Shown in pieces: positions 6,397-7,362 of a stretch of 7,362 nucleotides of DNA. Position 1 is the first letter of the stretch. Every line of letters starts with the position of its first letter. Source of the DNA: Treponema sp. (GTDB taxonomy: Bacteria > Spirochaetota > Spirochaetia > Treponematales > Treponemataceae); NCBI GenBank assembly GCA_016296205.1, contig JAEDJS010000078.1, positions 1 through 7,362 of the forward strand, read 5' to 3'. The translations under genes and the position numbers were made by a program. Under the pieces are notes generated by a model. It did no database searches. It was given only the letters and a program-made list of their open reading frames with translations, and was not told the origin of the DNA.

Positions 6397-7253
6397 ACAG
6401 CATGACAGGTTACGGTTACAGAGAAATTGTTGAAGGCCAGATGCAGCTTAGTGTTGAAATCAAATCTGTTAACAGCCGCTATCTTGATTTAAATATTAAC
6501 ATGCCATCATATTTGAATTTTCTCGAAAGTAAAATTAAGGAAATCATAAATGGTGTTGCATGCCGTGGTCTTATCACTGTAAATATAAAAGTTCATAATG
6601 CCCAGAACAATCCAAAAATCAACGTAAATAAAGAACTTTTTGATTCATATAAAAATGCTTTCCAAAATTTGTGCACAGTAGAAAGCCAGTTTGAATTAAC
6701 AAAATATATTATGTCTCAGCCAGGTGTTATCGATACTTCTTTTAGCTATGATTCCCAGGAATATGAAAAGTTGATTCTTCCACTTGTTTCCAGCGTTGCA
6801 GAAATTTTTGCATCAGACAGAAAACGTGAAGGCCAGAACCTGTACATTGATCTTTCTAAAAAACTTGATGTTCTTAAAAACTGTGCTGATTTTTTTAAAG
6901 AATGGCAGCCAAAAATGGAAAATATTTTTAAAGAGCAGATCACCCGAAAGTTTAAGGAACTTATCCAGGATTATGCTGATGAACGCAGAATAATGGAAGA
7001 AACAGCAGCACTTTTAGTTAAGTACACAATTAATGAAGAAATCGTCAGACTTCAAAGCCATCTTGAAGCATTAAAAAATGAATTTCAAAATAATCCTTCT
7101 CCAGGTAAAAAAATTGATTTTATCTGCCAGGAAATTAACAGGGAAGTAAATACTATTGGAAGTAAAAATCAGTTTCCGGAAGTTGGAGCAATTGTTGTTA
7201 ATGCAAAAGATGCCCTGGAAAATATTCGGGAACAGGCAAGAAATGTTGAATAA
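6393..7253 (+). CDS. yicC: YicC/YloC-family endoribonuclease
   Basis: Members in E. coli (YicC) and Bacillus (YloC) are reported endoribonucleases that act on small RNA or mRNA in the cytoplasm; here the function is inferred from family membership. The 286-residue protein opens with the family hallmark MNSMTGYG, then VEIKSVNSRYLDLNINMP (21-38) of the N-terminal domain. It closes with the conserved C-terminal domain: ADERRIMEETAALLVK (195-210), INEEIVRLQSHLEALK (213-228), GKKIDFICQEINREVNTIGSK (238-258), and the ending IREQARNVE. Length is typical (about 290). The ATG overlaps the murC stop as ATGA (6393-6396), and GGAGG at 6381-6385 lies seven bases upstream within murC codons, so the two genes are cotranscribed and probably translationally coupled. 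The frame is intact. Confidence 0.93.
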   Translation: MNSMTGYGYREIVEGQMQLSVEIKSVNSRYLDLNINMPSYLNFLESKIKEIINGVACRGLITVNIKVHNAQNNPKINVNKELFDSYKNAFQNLCTVESQFELTKYIMSQPGVIDTSFSYDSQEYEKLILPLVSSVAEIFASDRKREGQNLYIDLSKKLDVLKNCADFFKEWQPKMENIFKEQITRKFKELIQDYADERRIMEETAALLVKYTINEEIVRLQSHLEALKNEFQNNPSPGKKIDFICQEINREVNTIGSKNQFPEVGAIVVNAKDALENIREQARNVE

Positions 7254-7263
7254 TCACGTGTAA

Positions 7264-7304
7264 AAAAAGTCAATCGATTATTGAAACAATCTTCTTGACT
7301 TTTT
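7264..7304 (+). terminator. Terminator-like hairpin after yicC, probably bidirectional
   Basis: AAAAAGTCAA (7264-7273) pairs perfectly with TTGACTTTTT (7295-7304), 10 bp, enclosing 21 bases in which GATT (7276-7279) can pair with AATC (7288-7291). The right arm ends in five T residues. On the other strand the A-run at 7262-7268 would give seven U residues, so it could also stop leftward transcription. It lies 10 bases after the yicC stop. Its right edge is only two bases from the GGGAG of the next gene, so it also sits in that gene's leader and could act as an attenuator. Confidence 0.65.
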
Positions 7305-7317
7305 ATGGGAGAAAATT

Positions 7318-7362
7318 ATGAAAAAAAACTTGAAAAGTTTAAGCATCATAATGTTAACTTTT
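7318..7362 (+). CDS. Start of an unidentified gene, probably an exported protein (partial)
   Basis: Fifteen codons run off the window edge: MKKNLKSLSIIMLTF. The Lys-rich start followed by a hydrophobic run resembles the beginning of a Sec signal peptide or membrane anchor. GGGAG at 7307-7311 lies six bases before ATG, good spacing. It is downstream of yicC in the same direction, but separated by the terminator-like hairpin. Function cannot be told from this fragment. Confidence 0.6.
   Translation, partial: MKKNLKSLSIIMLTF

Noticed and set aside
7281..7309. TTGAAA, 17 bases, TATGGG as a promoter for the truncated last gene
   Set aside because: The -10 matches only three of six bases and overlaps the ribosome binding site, so the start would fall at the start codon with little support.
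1..7362. CRISPR arrays, tRNA or rRNA genes, insertion sequences, phage genes
   Set aside because: No regularly spaced repeats, tRNA-like folds, transposase motifs or terminal inverted repeats were seen; coding regions fill nearly all the window.

Overview
The window reads as a chromosomal segment from a low-GC spirochete, most likely a Treponema. This rests on three things: tandem FlgF/FlgG-type rod genes followed by a FlgJ that has only the rod-binding domain, a MurC with a spirochete-like active-site region, and AT-rich, TTT/AAA-heavy codon use. The genus is an inference from gene content; no marker such as rRNA is present.

Layout: (1) 3-2366, minus strand: a 787-residue inner-membrane signalling protein with a periplasmic solute-binding-type sensor, one membrane helix, a degenerate GGDEF domain and an EAL domain that keeps its catalytic residues, so a likely c-di-GMP phosphodiesterase. 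(2) 2367-2474: a 108-bp divergent control region. A sigma-28-type promoter reads right into the flagellar genes, and a sigma-70-type promoter reads left into the EAL gene; the two overlap. (3) 2475-4762: flgF, flgG and flgJ, three flagellar rod genes on the plus strand. A GC-rich hairpin sits between flgF and flgG, a possible second sigma-28-type site lies before flgJ, and a factor-independent terminator follows flgJ. (4) 4862-7253: a housekeeping unit driven by a strong sigma-70 promoter. It holds murC (peptidoglycan precursor ligase) and a yicC-family endoribonuclease gene joined by an ATGA overlap. The predicted murC transcript starts at or next to the ATG, so the message looks leaderless. 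(5) 7264-7362: a terminator-like hairpin pressed against the ribosome binding site of a truncated gene whose first 15 codons look like the start of a signal peptide.

How it fits together: flgF, flgG and flgJ build the periplasmic flagellar rod. The divergent EAL protein would lower c-di-GMP, the second messenger that commonly controls motility, so the shared control region is a plausible point of coordination. MurC and YicC belong to a separate transcription unit. All genes belong to known families. The most notable signals are in the control DNA: the overlapping promoters, the leaderless murC start, and the GC-rich palindrome in the rod operon.
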